A stretch of 64,000 nt of DNA from JAMLHH01 sp037189845 (GCA_037189845.1 JBBCIS010000001.1:372001-436000), one strand, 5' to 3'. Counted from the stretch's first letter, positions 13,870 through 24,555 are shown. Made by a program: numbers and translations. The notes: generated from the sequence alone by a model not told the origin.

Positions 13870-16800
13870 ATGTTTCTTTATAGGATGAGATACTTTGTGT
13901 CAGTATTGTTTATTTTGGGAATACTTCAAACATATGCTCAGACTTCTCCTGTTGCGCATAGATTATCAGTGTCCCCCTATTATTTAAGTTCCTGGTCTCC
14001 TAATTCTACTCCTGGTACTTATCCACCAAGTATGACTTTTCAACAATTTGTTTCAGGTGAAGATCCGGATATGCAATCTGAGCCGATAGGAGACTGGCTA
14101 TGTGCTTATAATATTGATAGCCGTTCCCGGTTTGTCGGATTGGGAAGTTCTTGTATCGGTATGATAAATTCCGGAAATGAGCAGGATGATACGGTCCGGT
14201 GTGGCAATGGAAAGGCACTGGGAGGGAGAGTTGGAGCTGTGGTATTAGCTATAAATACTTTAGAAATGACTGATATTGAATTGTCGTGGAAAATCAGAAT
14301 GATTGAAAGTGGCAATGGATATCCTGAGCCAAGAGTATATAAGATCATGGTTCAGTACAGAGTAGGGAATAATGGAGAGTGGTCTGACTTCCCGGCAAGC
14401 GCTGTGTATTCATCTATTGGTAAAAATAATGGCGATGTACAGGAATTTACGGTTGTTCTTCCTGAAAGTCTGGAAAATCAGGAATATGTACAGCTGAGAT
14501 GGAAATACTATCAGGAAAGTTCCAATGATGGTGGAACAAGACCATTTTTAGCATTGGATGATGTAAAGGTGCTGGGAGCAAATATACGAACTGGCTACAG
14601 ACCATTTCTGTTCTTCAGTGAAACCAGTTTAGACGTTTTTGGGTGTATACTGGATGATTTTTCTGAACCTGATTCAATTGTATTTTCAGGAATTGCATTG
14701 AAGGAGGATTTAATAATTACTGCTCCAAAGGATTTTTATATTTCTTTATCGAAAGAAGCTGAGTTTGAAACTGAGCTGGTTGTACCTACAGTAAATGGAT
14801 ATATTCCTGAAACAAAATTGTATATTAAGAAAAAATGTACGCAGCTTGAAACAGAATATTTAAATTTAATATTTCAGGCAGGTACATACAACAGAACATT
14901 TCCTTTGAGAGGAGAAGGATATTATAATATGTATATCAATGAAATTGTATCTTCTAATTTTATTTCGTATTTCGATCCGGTATCATCAGACTATCCTGAC
15001 TGGATAGAGATTTATAATCCTAATGAAGAAGAAGTAATATTGGAGGGGTATTATTTATCTGATAATAAAAATTATTTGAATAAACACCGGATAATCACAC
15101 AATCTGAAAGTAAGGTAGCAGGAAAAGGGTTTAAATTGTTTTTCGCCAGTGGAGTTACTACACGTCGATTCAGTCATTTGAATTTTTCACTTTCAAGCGC
15201 GGGAGAATCAATTTATCTGGTTGGTAAAAACGGTAAAACCATTATTGATAGTCTTACATTTGGTCAGATAGATACGGATGTTTCTTATGGTAGGGTAACT
15301 GATGGTGGGGAGGCATGGACAATTTTTCCTAAATCTACTCCAGGGGCAACCAATACTTTGTCAGTAGGCGTCTCCGGTAAGGCTTCGTCTCCGGTATTTT
15401 CTCATAAAGGAGGGTATTACGATTCTACTTTTGTATTATCACTGCAGGCGAATAATCCGGATGCTAAAATTTACTACACACTGGATGGGTCTGATCCAAC
15501 ACCAGATAATGTAGGAGGCTTTGTTTATGAGTATAAACAAAACTATAGTAGGGAAGTAGGATTAATTTTTCACGGTGATTCTTATTATAGGCCATATCGC
15601 TCCTACTTTTATTTTGAGCCTATAGACTTGATGGTATATCGTTCTAAATATTTTTGGCTAACGGATGTAAATTCAACTGTTAGTTTGATGCCCTATTCGC
15701 CCAGATATAAGAGAGAGCATGCAGTTATTGTTAGGGCAGTTGCAATTGAACAAGGTAAATCTCCCAGTAATATTGTCTCCAATACTTATTTCTTTACTAA
15801 CGATGATACTATAAAAGATAAGCTTCCTGTCATTTCAATTGTGTTGAATGAAGATAAATTGGTAGGGTTTGATGATGGGATTGGTGTACCGGGAATTGAT
15901 TATGAAAATTGGCGTAATAATGATTTTATTGCTAATACAACTAAAGAGTCGCCGGCAAATTACAGGAGAAGTGGTCGGATGTCTGAAATACCTGCAAATA
16001 TAGAAGTTTTTGATAATAAAAAACAGATTATTAATCAGTCGGTTGGGTTAAGAAATCATGGGGCTTCATCCAGAGCATTCAGACATAGAAGCTTTAGACT
16101 ATATGCGAGGAATTATTATGGAAAAGATAGAATAACATATCCTTTTTTTAAAAATTTAGCTTATGAAGATTTTTCACGATTCATCCTTAGAAATTCAGGA
16201 GTTGATTATGAAAAGACCTTTTTTAAAGATGCCTTTATTCAACAAATAATGGCTTTTTCAAATATGGATTACCAGGAGTATAATCCATATGTTATATATG
16301 TAAATGGAGAGTATTGGGGAATGTTGAATGCCAGAGAGAGAATCGATAAATACTATTTAGGAAGAAAGTATGGACTGGATGAGGATAATATTGATTTTTT
16401 GCAAAACAATAGAATTGTAATCGAAGGAACATCTGCAAATTATACGTTATTACTAAATTTTTTATCAGAAAATGACATGAGCTCGGATGAAGCTTATAAT
16501 GAAGTAAATAAGAGAATAGATGTTGAAAACTATATTGATTTTCAGTCTTTGAAGATTTATACTGCTGAATATGATTGGCCTAACAATAACGTCAGATACT
16601 GGAGATACAAAACAGATCAATACGATCCCAAAGCCCCATATGGATTAGATGGAAGATGGAGATGGGTGAATTTTGATAACGACTATGGTTTCAGATTAGA
16701 TAGATTAAACTTAAACACTTTTGAATGGGCTCTGTCTTTTTATGACCCTAGATTTGATCCTGAAGGTCAGGAAGAGTGGTGGGCCACTTTTTTATTCAGA

Positions 16801-18465
16801 ACATTGATGAAAAATGATGATTTTAAACTTAAATTGATTACCAGATTTTCGGATTTGTTAAATACAGCTTTTAAGTCCTCAAGAGTTCTGGCAAAAATAG
16901 ATTGGCACAAAAATCTTATTGAGCATGATATGCAAAATCATGTTGTTAGATGGGATGCTCCTGGGTCAATGCAGAACTGGAATGCTAATGTTGATGAATT
17001 AAAAACATTTGCTACAGAGCGTCCTGCTTTATGCTATAATCACATGAGAGAATCTTTTGGTCTTACTGATTTGTATACTGTGACGATTGATGTGGATGAT
17101 ATGGCCAGAGGTCATGTTAAGTTAAATACGATGGAGTTCACTAAGCAAACTCCGGGAGTGGATACTACTCAAGTGTATCCGTGGCAGGGGCAATATTTTA
17201 AAGACCTGCCGGTATCATTTATACCAATACCGCACGAAGGCTATAAATTTTCTCATTGGGAATTGACGGACAGCAATTCTTATATTGATACGTTGGTTTT
17301 TGATTTAAAGAAAGATGTAAAAGCCAAAGCTTTTTTTATTGTTGATGATAATTATGTGTATAATCCCGAACCAGCTATAATTACAGATTGTCCTTATGAA
17401 TTTAATGAATGGGCGAGGAAACAAAGAGTAGGAGATAAGCCTGCCAATATGGCTTTTTATTACACAAAATTCCCTGATTCAAAAGCTAATGGCCCGCTGG
17501 AGGGAAGATTGGACAGTATTCGTTACGATTACAGCACAAGAACCAGAATCAATGGATTAGGCGCTAATGGAATTTCTTTAATTAATACAGCGGATGCAAA
17601 TGAAAACTATTACCAGACCAGATTAGGAGCTGTGGCTGTAGCTTTCAAAACAGAAAATGTGCCTGCTGCAGAAGTTTCATTCACATTGGGAACTGTAACT
17701 CCTCAGTCAAAGAAATATAGTATCAGATTACAATACAGGCTCAGCGATAAAGGAGATGCATTTGATTTTTATGATAAAAACGGAAACCTTGTAGAATATC
17801 ATGGTGACTATGAAGCTGATCATGAACAAAGGTTTAATAAGATTGAACTCCCGGGAGAATTGTTAAATCAAAAGTATGTTCAGCTGATCTGGAGATATTA
17901 TTATAATGGACAACAAGTAGATGCAGGATCTAATACCAGAGATGAGCTGAGAATTGATGATATTAAGATCAGGCAGAAAGATATTGTAGATGTCCTATCA
18001 AATGAAGCGTATGTAAGCTCTCTGGTGGGAAATCCTAATAGCCAGTCTTTCCAATGGTACAGATGTGAAGGAGATTCTCTTGTGCTGCTGGAAAATGAAA
18101 CCAGGCAGCTATTAAGGATAACAGCTCCGGGTACCTATGCGGTGGCAGTAAATTATGGTGAATGTACCCACACTTCCGCTTGTGAGTATTTCTTCGTAAA
18201 AGAACGTAAAGAATTTGCACCGAGTATTTTCAGTAAAATTCATCCTAATCCGTCTAATGGTATTTTTGATCTTGTATTTGATGAGACATTGAAAGATGTC
18301 AGAATATCTATGGCGGATGCAACCGGGAAAGTTGTAAATGTGAAAAATGTTTCCGAAGCAAAAGCAATTAATTATCAGGTGAAAAACCTGGCTGCCGGTG
18401 TCTATATTCTGGATATTACCACGAAAGACGGCAGACAGGCTACTCAAAAAGTGATGATTCAGTGA
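13870..18465 (+). CDS. CotH-kinase/lamin-tail surface protein with T9SS sorting domain
   Basis: A 1,531-residue secreted protein. A signal peptide ends near YAQTSP. Residues about 30-240 form a jellyroll-like module, which is repeated near the C-terminus (about 1165-1365) with similar wording (RVGAVVLAI / RLGAVAVAF, YVQLRWKYY / YVQLIWRYY). Then come a lamin-tail domain (about 355-485, INEIVSSN...DWIEIYNPN), a chitobiase-like repeat (IYYTLDGSDPTPDN), and a CotH kinase domain (about 650-1000) with LRNHGASSRAFRHRSFRLYA, YWGMLNARERID and WRWVNFDNDYGF. The last 80 residues are a type IX sorting domain (IHPNPSNGIF...GVYILDITTKDG). CotH proteins are atypical kinases; substrate unknown. Confidence 0.92.
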   Translation: MFLYRMRYFVSVLFILGILQTYAQTSPVAHRLSVSPYYLSSWSPNSTPGTYPPSMTFQQFVSGEDPDMQSEPIGDWLCAYNIDSRSRFVGLGSSCIGMINSGNEQDDTVRCGNGKALGGRVGAVVLAINTLEMTDIELSWKIRMIESGNGYPEPRVYKIMVQYRVGNNGEWSDFPASAVYSSIGKNNGDVQEFTVVLPESLENQEYVQLRWKYYQESSNDGGTRPFLALDDVKVLGANIRTGYRPFLFFSETSLDVFGCILDDFSEPDSIVFSGIALKEDLIITAPKDFYISLSKEAEFETELVVPTVNGYIPETKLYIKKKCTQLETEYLNLIFQAGTYNRTFPLRGEGYYNMYINEIVSSNFISYFDPVSSDYPDWIEIYNPNEEEVILEGYYLSDNKNYLNKHRIITQSESKVAGKGFKLFFASGVTTRRFSHLNFSLSSAGESIYLVGKNGKTIIDSLTFGQIDTDVSYGRVTDGGEAWTIFPKSTPGATNTLSVGVSGKASSPVFSHKGGYYDSTFVLSLQANNPDAKIYYTLDGSDPTPDNVGGFVYEYKQNYSREVGLIFHGDSYYRPYRSYFYFEPIDLMVYRSKYFWLTDVNSTVSLMPYSPRYKREHAVIVRAVAIEQGKSPSNIVSNTYFFTNDDTIKDKLPVISIVLNEDKLVGFDDGIGVPGIDYENWRNNDFIANTTKESPANYRRSGRMSEIPANIEVFDNKKQIINQSVGLRNHGASSRAFRHRSFRLYARNYYGKDRITYPFFKNLAYEDFSRFILRNSGVDYEKTFFKDAFIQQIMAFSNMDYQEYNPYVIYVNGEYWGMLNARERIDKYYLGRKYGLDEDNIDFLQNNRIVIEGTSANYTLLLNFLSENDMSSDEAYNEVNKRIDVENYIDFQSLKIYTAEYDWPNNNVRYWRYKTDQYDPKAPYGLDGRWRWVNFDNDYGFRLDRLNLNTFEWALSFYDPRFDPEGQEEWWATFLFRTLMKNDDFKLKLITRFSDLLNTAFKSSRVLAKIDWHKNLIEHDMQNHVVRWDAPGSMQNWNANVDELKTFATERPALCYNHMRESFGLTDLYTVTIDVDDMARGHVKLNTMEFTKQTPGVDTTQVYPWQGQYFKDLPVSFIPIPHEGYKFSHWELTDSNSYIDTLVFDLKKDVKAKAFFIVDDNYVYNPEPAIITDCPYEFNEWARKQRVGDKPANMAFYYTKFPDSKANGPLEGRLDSIRYDYSTRTRINGLGANGISLINTADANENYYQTRLGAVAVAFKTENVPAAEVSFTLGTVTPQSKKYSIRLQYRLSDKGDAFDFYDKNGNLVEYHGDYEADHEQRFNKIELPGELLNQKYVQLIWRYYYNGQQVDAGSNTRDELRIDDIKIRQKDIVDVLSNEAYVSSLVGNPNSQSFQWYRCEGDSLVLLENETRQLLRITAPGTYAVAVNYGECTHTSACEYFFVKERKEFAPSIFSKIHPNPSNGIFDLVFDETLKDVRISMADATGKVVNVKNVSEAKAINYQVKNLAAGVYILDITTKDGRQATQKVMIQ

Positions 18466-18491
18466 TAGAGGTTATTTTGTAGATTTGCTGC

Positions 18492-19388
18492 ATGTATATT
18501 CCTGCAAGTTTGAAAAATGGTGATACGATCGGTTTAATATGTACTGCCAGAAAGATAGATCGAAGTCTGATAGAGCCAGCCATTCAGCTATTTGAGCAGC
18601 AAGGATTCAGAGTGAAAATAGGAGAGTCTGTGGGGGCTGAACATCATCAGTATGCGGGTCCGGATGAGCTGAGAAGGAGAGATCTGCAGAAAATGCTGGA
18701 TGATCCGGAAGTGAAAGCTGTTATCTCCTGCAGAGGCGGATATGGCACGGTCCGGATAATTGATGATATACATTATGGCAATTTTCTGGAAAAACCGAAA
18801 TGGATCATAGGTTATTCGGATATTACGGCTATTCATAGTCATCTGAACCATGTCATGGGTATCGGCACATTGCATGCTACAATGCCGGTAAACTTTACTA
18901 CTAATACAAATGAGGCAGTTCAATCCCTGTTGGATGTCCTGGCTGGAAAACGCTTGAACTATGAGGTAAGCCCGCATCCGCTGAACAGAACCGGTATTGC
19001 AAGCGGTGAATTGGCAGGAGGGAATTTATCTATTCTTTATAGCTTGTTAGGGACAAAAACGCTCTTACATACTGCGGGAAAAATTCTTTTTCTCGAAGAT
19101 CTGGATGAATATCTGTATCATATCGACAGAATGATGATGGCACTCAAACGAGGCGGTAAATTACAGAATCTGGCCGGATTGATAATTGGAGGGATGACTG
19201 ACATGAAAGACAATGCTGTCCCTTACGGAAAAACAGCCGAAGAAATTATACTGGAGCATGTACAGGAGTATAATTATCCGGTGTGTTTCGGATTTCCCGC
19301 AGGACACATAGATGACAACAGAGCTATAAAGCTGGGAGCAGTTGCACAGTTAGATGTTACAGAAAGTACTGTAAGATTTACACAATAA
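18492..19388 (+). CDS. LD-carboxypeptidase (LdcA/MccF family)
   Basis: A 298-residue S66 peptidase. The catalytic Ser109 lies in WIIGYSDIT, Glu in FLEDLDEYLYHIDRM, and His in AGHIDDNRA; CRGGYGTVRIID is the conserved substrate-side motif. It cuts the L-Lys/D-Ala (or DAP/D-Ala) bond of muropeptides during cell-wall recycling; MccF-like members also cleave peptide-nucleotide toxins. It follows the CotH gene by 26 bases and overlaps the convergent SET-domain gene by 11 bases. Confidence 0.93.
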   Translation: MYIPASLKNGDTIGLICTARKIDRSLIEPAIQLFEQQGFRVKIGESVGAEHHQYAGPDELRRRDLQKMLDDPEVKAVISCRGGYGTVRIIDDIHYGNFLEKPKWIIGYSDITAIHSHLNHVMGIGTLHATMPVNFTTNTNEAVQSLLDVLAGKRLNYEVSPHPLNRTGIASGELAGGNLSILYSLLGTKTLLHTAGKILFLEDLDEYLYHIDRMMMALKRGGKLQNLAGLIIGGMTDMKDNAVPYGKTAEEIILEHVQEYNYPVCFGFPAGHIDDNRAIKLGAVAQLDVTESTVRFTQ

Positions 19389-19770
19389 CAGGATTATTTC
19401 CTTTGTCAAACCAAACAGGTGTCTGATCATCAGATTCATAGTTGTAGTTGACAGTGATTTCTGTATGTGCCGGAATCTCTTTTATTGAAATAAACCGGAT
19501 AATTTGTTCTTCGTAATAGGTTTCATAGCGTGCATTAGGCTGATAACTGTGGTTATACAGACTGCCATATCCTAATGCTATAGCTGTGCTTTTATGATCA
19601 TCTTCCCATAGAAAATAATAGTTATACAGATACGATTCATCTATCAGTTTCCTGTCCTGAGGCGGACAGACGATCACCGGACAGATCTCTATCAGCGTAT
19701 CTGCGGGAATATCTTCTGTGCAAAATACTCCGCGCCCTTTATTTTCTGTGTTTTTTATGTAGAGTTCCAT
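19378..19770 (-). CDS. small SET-domain protein
   Basis: A 130-residue protein covering a minimal SET domain: NKGRGVFCTEDIPADTLIE at the start (the GRGVF motif), SLYNHSYQPNA (the NHS motif of the AdoMet pocket), and EITVNYNY at the end. The pre-SET and post-SET cysteine regions are absent. SET proteins are AdoMet-dependent protein lysine methyltransferases; the bacterial substrate is unknown. Its 3' end overlaps the LD-carboxypeptidase stop region on the other strand. Confidence 0.88.
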   Translation of the reverse strand: MELYIKNTENKGRGVFCTEDIPADTLIEICPVIVCPPQDRKLIDESYLYNYYFLWEDDHKSTAIALGYGSLYNHSYQPNARYETYYEEQIIRFISIKEIPAHTEITVNYNYESDDQTPVWFDKGNNPVIV

Positions 19771-20001
19771 GATCAGTAATAAATATCAGCAGCAGTTTTT
19801 GTAAGTGAGCAGAAGTCTATAAATGTTTTGAGCTTCTTATCAATTTGTAATCCGGAAAATTGTCAACGTCATTCTGTTGTATCACAAGATAAAGTATAGA
19901 TTTAACTTCCCTATAAATAACTCTTAATTACAGTCAAAGATCTATTTATGGACGTGAAATAAAATACAGTATTATACCAGCTGAAAGCAAGCTGACTTAT
20001 C

Positions 20002-20892
20002 CTAGTCGATAATTGTAAACTTTCTCATCAAAGAAGATTTTGCACTGAAAATCCCTAATCCGTTTTCTATATTGGAATATACCAGATTTGGCTCTCCATA
20101 ATTATCAGTTCTTCTTTTACTGTATGTAAAACGATACAAATATCCGTCATTCGTCAGCTCTTCTAATCTCATACACAATTTTACAGAGGAGAGCATTTCT
20201 ACAGGCAAAGAATCCATATTTGAAAACTTCAGCTGATAATTTAATTCTGAAAGATTATTTTTATTTATCCAATATCCCCTGTAATCCCAGAATCCGCTTT
20301 TGTCATCTACATAACCTACGGGAAATCTCGATACTATCGTTACCGGTTCTCCTGATTCGTCAATAATCTGGTGTCTGGTCTCTATATAATTATCTACTGC
20401 AAAGCTTCTTTCGGTTTTGCCATTGGGAGTAAATATCACTCTTACAGAAAGAATATCTGATGGTACTAATGCTCTCAGGTCTTTACTGAATTCAATAGCT
20501 TCAACTTTTATTTCGTCAACAGTTGTTTGAGTGGCAGATATCCGTGGAAGGTCCTTGTATTGAGCTGTTATTTTATATGTTTTTCCCGGCTGTGGACTTT
20601 CTTCTGAAACATAAACTCCATGCTCGGTATCATTCGCTTTAAAAGTTAGTACATCGAACAGAATATCATCTTCGAAAATCTGCACAACTGCATCTGATGG
20701 TGTAAAGTAATCACCGCCTTGGTTGGGCATTTTGGGAATTGCTACCAGCACTTTAATGTTTTCATCGGGATCCAGTTCACAGTTCAGTGTCAGCAGATCG
20801 TCATGGGTGCTGAAATCAATATCGTAATCCTGAATACATGCGCATGTACCCAGCAATGTTATTATCATCCATATTTTAGAAACCAATCGCAT
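20002..20892 (-). CDS. DUF4249 lipoprotein
   Basis: A 296-residue protein with a hydrophobic leader ending TCACIQ, likely lipidated. The N-terminal LLTLNCELDPDENIKVLVAI and the later GKTYKITAQYKDLP strands fit the DUF4249 family, which almost always sits next to a TonB-dependent receptor. It overlaps the receptor gene by 17 bases and is translated after it. By analogy with SusD-like partners, it probably sits on the outer membrane and helps the receptor with an unknown ligand. Confidence 0.85.
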   Translation of the reverse strand: MRLVSKIWMIITLLGTCACIQDYDIDFSTHDDLLTLNCELDPDENIKVLVAIPKMPNQGGDYFTPSDAVVQIFEDDILFDVLTFKANDTEHGVYVSEESPQPGKTYKITAQYKDLPRISATQTTVDEIKVEAIEFSKDLRALVPSDILSVRVIFTPNGKTERSFAVDNYIETRHQIIDESGEPVTIVSRFPVGYVDDKSGFWDYRGYWINKNNLSELNYQLKFSNMDSLPVEMLSSVKLCMRLEELTNDGYLYRFTYSKRRTDNYGEPNLVYSNIENGLGIFSAKSSLMRKFTIID

Positions 20893-23287
20893 AGCTGAAA
20901 GAAGGCAGTAAAGGTAATAATGTTAATGATTGATATCTGGTACGAGCTGTTTCCTGATTACCGGAAGTCCTGGTCATTACAGCAAAAACATTTTTATGAT
21001 TATAGATATTGTAGACGCTTACATTAATCGTCTGATTCCACTTCCCTTTTTTCCATTTGTAGTTCATACCCAGGTCCAGGTGATGGAAAGCCCTTAATCT
21101 TCTGTTGTTTCTTTCCTCAAAATATTGTATCTGCTGGCTGGAATTGTTCAGATATGGCGAAGTTTCATCTTTTTTGTCATAATAGTTGATCAATCCCAGT
21201 GAAGGATAAATTAAATCTGACATTGTGTACGGTCTACCTGTACCATATACCCATGTTGCTACTATTTCCCACTTCTCATTAAAGGTATAATTGACCATCA
21301 GAGAAACGTCATGTCTCCTGTCAAAAGCATAAGGATACCATCTTCCCCTGTTGAGAGTATCAAATTTTCTTTCTGATTTTGAAAGATTATAATTAGCAGA
21401 AAAATATAGTCCCCTGAACTTTTTTGCCAGGTAAAGCTCCAGTCCGTATGCCCTGCCGATTCCTCCGCTGACCACATCATTCTCCCAGCTGTTCTTCTCT
21501 GAATAGGTTCCTCTGTTGACAAATTCAACCTGGTTCTGTGCAATCCGGTGATATGCATCTACGCTCCATGTCCAGTTTTTGATATTTTGTCTTACAGAGA
21601 TAGCATTCTGAAATCCACGCTGAACAGGTACTGCTTTGGTAGCAGGTACCCAGAAATCACTCATCACATCTCCTATAGAACCGGTGATCATGTGTACATT
21701 CTGCTCATTGATATTACTGGCCAGCTGGATTACAGTGGATTTTGGCAATTTGAATTCCAGAGACAATCTCGGCAATACAGAACCGCGTTGGTAGCCTTTG
21801 ATATTGTAATAATTAAATCTCAAACCCGTAGAAACATCCAGCCATTTTGTTTTCAATGAATAATCCAGAAAAGCTGCATAATCCTGAGCGAAAAATCTGT
21901 TGAGATTATAGCTTTCCTCTTCCTGAAGCTCATCATTGATGATTAGTTTGTATATAGATTTATCCGGAACAAAATTGCGCATCCCGATATTGATGCCTCC
22001 TCTCAGTACATGTACATCTTTGATCCAGTCTACATACGCCTGATAACCCATCTCATGCACAGATGCCAGATGTGTCAATGAGGTTCTTTGATCAATAGAC
22101 TGATCAGTACTTGACTTAAACTCTCTGATTCTTATATTTTCCTGTCTTAAGATAAACTGTGTGGAATATAGCTTCTGCTGGAAGTAAAGATTTTTGTTCA
22201 GCTCAAGATTGTGATGTAAGGATGTAAGTATATTCTTCCAGGAAAGCTTATTATCTGCATATCTGTTATAAGTATAAGATTGCTCTTCTTCATTTTTACC
22301 TTCGCGGTTCTCATCTTCCTGCGACATGATATATCTGTCATCCGTAAAAAAGAAATTCCACTTCAGCGTATTTTTCTGATTGATCTTATAGTTCAAGCTC
22401 GTATTGATATCATAAAAGTAATAGCTGATGTATCCTCTTTCATTATCTACCTTATACTGCGATTTTGAAACCGGCTTGATAAAAACGCCTGCATGACAAC
22501 CCCGCATGGCGATCTGGGTGCTCAGCTTGTTTTTAATAATCGGAGTCTCAAAAAGCACTTTAGTATTCAGTACGCCTACCTGAAATCCCAGGTGAGTTTC
22601 GTCATAGGAAGGAGATTTTGTAGATACAGTAATCGCAGAAGTTAATCTGTTGGACAATAAAGAAGGAATATAATTCTTATACAAATCAGCAGCGTTGATC
22701 ACATCGCTGTTAAAGACGGACAGAATCCCGAATAAATGACTCAGGTTAAATAGGGGAACACCGTCCATCGCCACTAAATTCTGATCTGAGCTTCCTCCTC
22801 TTACAAAGATCGCCGTACTGCCTTCGCTTCCGGATTGTACACCAGGCAATAATTGTATCGCTCTGACCAGTTCCCTTTCTCCGAAGAAAGTTGGAATTTT
22901 ATCCAGTAATTCCTTGCTGATTCCGACAACACCATTATTTTTAGCCTGCTGATTACCTACGACTTCCACCTCTGCAAGCTGGTTGAAATTTTCCTGTAAA
23001 TAGAAAACAGTACTACTATCGTTAGTGATAGATATTTGAAAGGTATCCGTCTGATACCCGAGATAACTGACCAGCATCTGGTAAACTCCGGGTTCCAGTC
23101 TGAAATCTACTTTCCCGTCAATATTTGTCGCAGCTCCCTGTGTTCCGGAGAGCTCTACAACACTGGCTCCGATAAGCGCTTCTTTACTTGCAGCATCTTT
23201 AATAGTAAGCTGTAAAAGGTTTGCTCCGAATGCAGTCACCATACTGCAAAACAGCATTCCAAGACAGAAAAAAGACCGGTAAAACAT
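20876..23287 (-). CDS. TonB-dependent receptor with carboxypeptidase-like N-terminal domain
   Basis: An 803-residue outer-membrane receptor. A signal peptide (about 1-21) is followed by a carboxypeptidase-D regulatory-like domain (about 25-105; LIGASVVELSGTQGAATNIDG, YLGYQT), a plug domain (about 115-225; KIPTFFGERELVRAIQLLPG, IFVRGGSSDQNLVAMDGVPL), and a beta-barrel of alternating aromatic strands. The C-terminus ends in an aromatic/hydrophobic strand (FSYAIGF). It imports an unknown substrate with TonB energy. Paired with the overlapping DUF4249 lipoprotein gene. Confidence 0.93.
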   Translation of the reverse strand: MFYRSFFCLGMLFCSMVTAFGANLLQLTIKDAASKEALIGASVVELSGTQGAATNIDGKVDFRLEPGVYQMLVSYLGYQTDTFQISITNDSSTVFYLQENFNQLAEVEVVGNQQAKNNGVVGISKELLDKIPTFFGERELVRAIQLLPGVQSGSEGSTAIFVRGGSSDQNLVAMDGVPLFNLSHLFGILSVFNSDVINAADLYKNYIPSLLSNRLTSAITVSTKSPSYDETHLGFQVGVLNTKVLFETPIIKNKLSTQIAMRGCHAGVFIKPVSKSQYKVDNERGYISYYFYDINTSLNYKINQKNTLKWNFFFTDDRYIMSQEDENREGKNEEEQSYTYNRYADNKLSWKNILTSLHHNLELNKNLYFQQKLYSTQFILRQENIRIREFKSSTDQSIDQRTSLTHLASVHEMGYQAYVDWIKDVHVLRGGINIGMRNFVPDKSIYKLIINDELQEEESYNLNRFFAQDYAAFLDYSLKTKWLDVSTGLRFNYYNIKGYQRGSVLPRLSLEFKLPKSTVIQLASNINEQNVHMITGSIGDVMSDFWVPATKAVPVQRGFQNAISVRQNIKNWTWSVDAYHRIAQNQVEFVNRGTYSEKNSWENDVVSGGIGRAYGLELYLAKKFRGLYFSANYNLSKSERKFDTLNRGRWYPYAFDRRHDVSLMVNYTFNEKWEIVATWVYGTGRPYTMSDLIYPSLGLINYYDKKDETSPYLNNSSQQIQYFEERNNRRLRAFHHLDLGMNYKWKKGKWNQTINVSVYNIYNHKNVFAVMTRTSGNQETARTRYQSLTLLPLLPSFSYAIGF

Positions 23288-23477
23288 AAGGACGTGTAAA
23301 ATATTAAGATAATTTTATTTATTCTTCGTCCCGGATCAGAATTTGCCAATAAAACATAAAGAAATCACATCTTATACTAAAGATGGTTTTGAGGAAAAAT
23401 CTATTTCTCACTTTATACTAAATAATTATCCTCCAACACTATGAATGAGAGGTTCAGGTATCTGTCTAAACGAAGAA

Positions 23478-24389
23478 TTAATTGAGTTCCCAGTCCTTTG
23501 GCTGAAAAAATGTCAAAGCTTCAGCTTCTTCCGACCCTTTCTCCGGGATCAGATTGTATTTCCATTCTGCATGAGGTGGCAATGACATCAGTATCGATTC
23601 AATTCTGCCATTGGATTTCAGACCAAAGTGGGTGCCTCTGTCATACACCAGGTTAAATTCCGTATAATAACCTCTTCTGATATACTGCCATTGTTTATGG
23701 GCTTCGGTATAGGATTTTTCTCTGTTTCTATTGACAATTTCAGTGTAAACAGGCACAAATGCATTGCCCACATCCTGAACAAATGCAAAAATATCTTCCA
23801 GAGATTTCTGTTCATTACCCCGCAGATGGTCAAAAAAGATTCCTCCGACTCCTCTCATCTGCTGACGGTGCACGATCGTAAAATATTCATCGCACCATTT
23901 TTTGAATTTCGGATAAAAAGTCAAATCATGCTGATCGCAGACATTTTTCAGATACTGATGAAAGTACTTCACATCTGCTTCATTCGGATATGCCGGAGAT
24001 AAGTCGATTCCGCCGCCAAACCAGGCATCTGTTACTTCTCCATCTTCTTTGTCACGCATTTCAAAATATCTCACATTCATGTGAATGATCGGTACTAGCG
24101 GATGTTGAGGATGTATTACAATAGATACACCGGTTGCATGAAAAAAATCTGCTTTTTTTGTCTCTGATTTTAAAACCGAGGGCAGTTTACCATGGACATG
24201 AGAAAAATTTACCCCGCCTTTCTCAAACACATTTCCATTCAGTATGATCCGGGTATCTCCACCACCACCTTCCTGTCGCTGCCACAAGTCAGACTGAAAC
24301 GATGATTTTCCATCTACTTTGGAAAGCTCGTCCGTAATATTGTTCTGAAGATTTTTAAACCAGGAAGAGATAGTTTCAATATTCATCAT
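23478..24389 (-). CDS. hemF: oxygen-dependent coproporphyrinogen III oxidase
   Basis: A 303-residue HemF of normal length. Signature segments include QRQEGGGGDTRIILNGNVFE, KGGVNFSHVHG, HMNVRYFEM, WFGGGIDLSPAYP, RGVGGIFFDHL and RRGYYTEFNLVYDRGTHFGL, all family hallmarks. It oxidatively decarboxylates coproporphyrinogen III to protoporphyrinogen IX in haem synthesis, which points to aerobic life. It stands alone, with no other haem gene in view. Confidence 0.97.
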   Translation of the reverse strand: MMNIETISSWFKNLQNNITDELSKVDGKSSFQSDLWQRQEGGGGDTRIILNGNVFEKGGVNFSHVHGKLPSVLKSETKKADFFHATGVSIVIHPQHPLVPIIHMNVRYFEMRDKEDGEVTDAWFGGGIDLSPAYPNEADVKYFHQYLKNVCDQHDLTFYPKFKKWCDEYFTIVHRQQMRGVGGIFFDHLRGNEQKSLEDIFAFVQDVGNAFVPVYTEIVNRNREKSYTEAHKQWQYIRRGYYTEFNLVYDRGTHFGLKSNGRIESILMSLPPHAEWKYNLIPEKGSEEAEALTFFQPKDWELN

Positions 24390-24547
24390 AGTTCACAAAT
24401 GTAAGCATCCTTATCCATCGCAATCCTTTTCAGATTTTTTTTGACAAACTCGTGTGAATTGCCGGTGAGATTCATCCTCAGAATTTATCTCCGAAAATCT
24501 TTTCACAGAAAAAGGTTAACAGGTTCCGTATTTCAAATCCATATCAT

Positions 24548-24555
24548 TACATTTG
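24548..24555 (+). promoter_or_regulatory. candidate -7 box TACATTTG before the monooxygenase gene
   Basis: It matches the Bacteroidota -7 consensus TAnnTTTG, 16 bases before the start codon. No clear -33 TTTG is seen, so support is modest. Confidence 0.4.
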
